Shown here: piece after piece, positions 7,501 through 8,319 of the stretch
How the letters are laid out: the number at the start of each line of letters is the position of its first letter
Numbering within the stretch: the stretch's first letter is position 1
Assembly (NCBI GenBank): GCA_020047875.1
Contig: JAIFNE010000102.1
Span: 4,301-12,619 of the forward strand
Direction of reading: 5' to 3'
DNA length: 8,319 nucleotides
Source: Hydrogenophaga sp.
GTDB lineage: Bacteria > Pseudomonadota > Gammaproteobacteria > Burkholderiales > Burkholderiaceae_C
Translations under genes and position numbers: made by a program
Notes under the pieces: model-generated
Databases searched by the model: none
The model's input: the letters and a program-made list of their open reading frames with translations, nothing else
Told to the model about the DNA's origin: nothing

Positions 7501-8070
7501 GGCAACATGCTGGAGGTGGGCTTCCAGCTTTACAACGAAATGCTGAGCGAAGCGGTGCGCTCGCTCAAGGCGGGCCGGGAGCCGGACCTGCTGTCGCCGC
7601 TGTCGGTCACCACCGACATCAACCTGCACGCGCCGGCCCTGCTGCCCAACGACTACTGCGGCGACGTGCACCTGCGCCTGTCGTTCTACAAAAAACTCGC
7701 CACCGCCAAGACCGCCGACCAGGTGGACGCGTTGCTGGAAGAAATCGTCGACCGTTTCGGCAAACTGCCGGCCCAGGCCCAGACATTGATTGACGTGCAC
7801 CGCCTGCGCGTGATCAGCGCCCCCTTCGGCGTGATCAAGGTCGACGCCACCCCGGGCGTGACCCTCATCACCTTCCGGCCCAACCCACCGGTCGAGCCCA
7901 TGGCCATCATCGGCCTGATCCAGAAGAACAAACACATCAAACTGGCCGGCAACGAAAAACTGCGCATCGAGCGCGCCCTGCCCGAGGTCAAAGACCGGGT
8001 GCAGTTGGTGCGCGATGTGCTGCGCAGCCTGGGCACGCCGCTCAAGGCGCCCCAACCAGCCCCACCCTGA
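4580..8070 (+). pseudogene. mfd: Transcription-repair coupling factor Mfd, disrupted by a ~40-base deletion and frameshift
   Basis: Mfd is a cytosolic ATP-driven DNA translocase that displaces RNA polymerase stalled at lesions and recruits UvrA. The start is taken at ATG 4580 (MDLPKLTPGKRF); in-frame ATG 4514 lies inside the terminator stem and is unlikely. The intact part covers 968 residues: a UvrB-like N-terminal module (about 1-350), an RNA polymerase-interacting CarD-like domain (about 493-555, GDPVVHNAHGIGRYRGL), Walker A GDVGFGKTE (K657), the DEEH box (752-755), TATPIPRT (778 on), STIIETGIDVP (891 on) and motif VI QLRGRVGRS (921-929). After GSGFYL (ending at 7483) the family requires about 14 residues of the form A.HDLEIRGAGE.L before GENQSG. 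Only two bases of that stretch remain. The frame then shifts: translation stops at 7544-7546, giving 988 residues with a 20-residue aberrant tail. The rest of the protein (GENQSGNMLEVG onward, 7486-8067, 194 residues including the C-terminal UvrA-blocking domain) sits in another frame. A sequence error is the main alternative to a true pseudogene. Confidence 0.9.
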
Positions 8071-8107
8071 GCGTTTCAACCCCGCCAGCCGACCAGCAAT
8101 CTGACTA

Positions 8108-8121
8108 CACTTAGCTAAGTG
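8108..8121. promoter_or_regulatory. Perfect 14-bp palindrome, candidate antitoxin operator
   Basis: CACTTAGCTAAGTG at 8108-8121 equals its own reverse complement. It lies 34 bases before the start of the Phd/YefM-type antitoxin gene. Antitoxins of this family generally repress their own operon by binding short palindromes, so an operator role is a reasonable inference. The sequence itself shows only the symmetry and the position. Confidence 0.5.
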
Positions 8122-8141
8122 CAGCCGCTTCGGCCTGCCTC

Positions 8142-8146
8142 GGGAG
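8142..8146 (+). promoter_or_regulatory. Ribosome binding site deciding the antitoxin start
   Basis: GGGAG at 8142-8146 lies 9 bases before ATG 8156. It adjoins the alternative in-frame ATG at 8147, which leaves no spacing. The later start is therefore preferred. Confidence 0.6.
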
Positions 8147-8155
8147 ATGTACGCC

Positions 8156-8319
8156 ATGCCAGCCGTCAACATGCTCGATGCCAAAACCAACCTCTCACGC
8201 CTCGTCGAGAGCCTGGAACAAGGCACCGAACGCGAGTTCATCATCGCCCGCCACGGGCGCCCCGCAGCCCGATTGGTGCCCTTGGGGAACGCCAACACCC
8301 ATCACCAACGCCTGGGTGT
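8156..8319 (+). CDS. Phd/YefM-family antitoxin, N-terminal 54 residues, cut by window edge
   Basis: The frame opens at ATG 8156 after a GGGAG ribosome binding site and is still open at the edge. The visible protein begins MPAVNMLDAKTNLSRLVESL and continues with EREFIIARHGRPAARLVPL. This is the standard N-terminal fold of Phd/YefM antitoxins: a short strand, the 'AK.NLS.L' helix, a basic strand and the 'R.G.P.A.LVP' motif that forms the dimer and binds operator DNA. The toxin-binding C-terminal segment lies outside the window. Such antitoxins neutralise a toxin encoded directly downstream. In this subfamily the partner is often a PIN-domain VapC-type ribonuclease, but it cannot be seen here. 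A perfect palindrome just upstream suggests autoregulation. The gene stands 85 bases after the disrupted mfd in the same direction, with no obvious terminator between. Confidence 0.85.
   Translation, partial: MPAVNMLDAKTNLSRLVESLEQGTEREFIIARHGRPAARLVPLGNANTHHQRLG

Overview
The window is GC-rich chromosomal DNA. It fits a betaproteobacterium of the order Burkholderiales, most likely family Comamonadaceae. The basis is the near-canonical OmpR/EnvZ pair, separate ispD and ispF genes in tandem, the gene order ompR-envZ / ispF-ispD / mfd, and strong G/C preference at third codon positions. The genus cannot be fixed from the sequence. Almost every base is coding, and no gene-free stretch exceeds about 175 bases.

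Layout. On the minus strand at the left edge (1-874) are two translationally coupled genes for exported proteins: a small secreted protein of unknown function, then a SIMPL-domain (DUF541) periplasmic protein cut by the window edge. A 173-base intergenic region (875-1047) separates them from a divergent plus-strand pair, ompR (1048-1779) and envZ (1779-3281), which encode a response regulator and its membrane histidine kinase with a 1-base stop/start overlap. The 3' end of envZ overlaps the 3' end of ispF by 64 bases in convergent orientation. ispD and ispF (minus strand, 4464-3218) overlap by 4 bases and encode two steps of the MEP isoprenoid pathway. A short divergent control region (4465-4579) follows. 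It holds overlapping -10-like elements on the two strands and a strong intrinsic-terminator-like hairpin. Next comes mfd, the transcription-repair coupling factor (4580-8070). The window ends with the first 54 codons of a Phd/YefM-type antitoxin gene, preceded by a perfect 14-bp palindrome.

The most notable observation is that mfd is broken. Near position 7484 the sequence lacks about 40 bases compared with what the conserved family pattern demands. The loss removes the most conserved part of the TRG (translocation) motif and shifts the frame, so translation stops at 7546 and the rest of the TRG region and the C-terminal domain are left out of frame. Everything on both sides is well conserved, so this is either a recent inactivating deletion or a sequence/assembly error.

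I see no CRISPR array, insertion sequence, rRNA or tRNA, and no clear candidate for an entirely new system. The second-tier leads are the regulatory architecture around ispD/mfd, the possible antisense read-through from envZ, and the toxin-antitoxin locus starting at the right edge.
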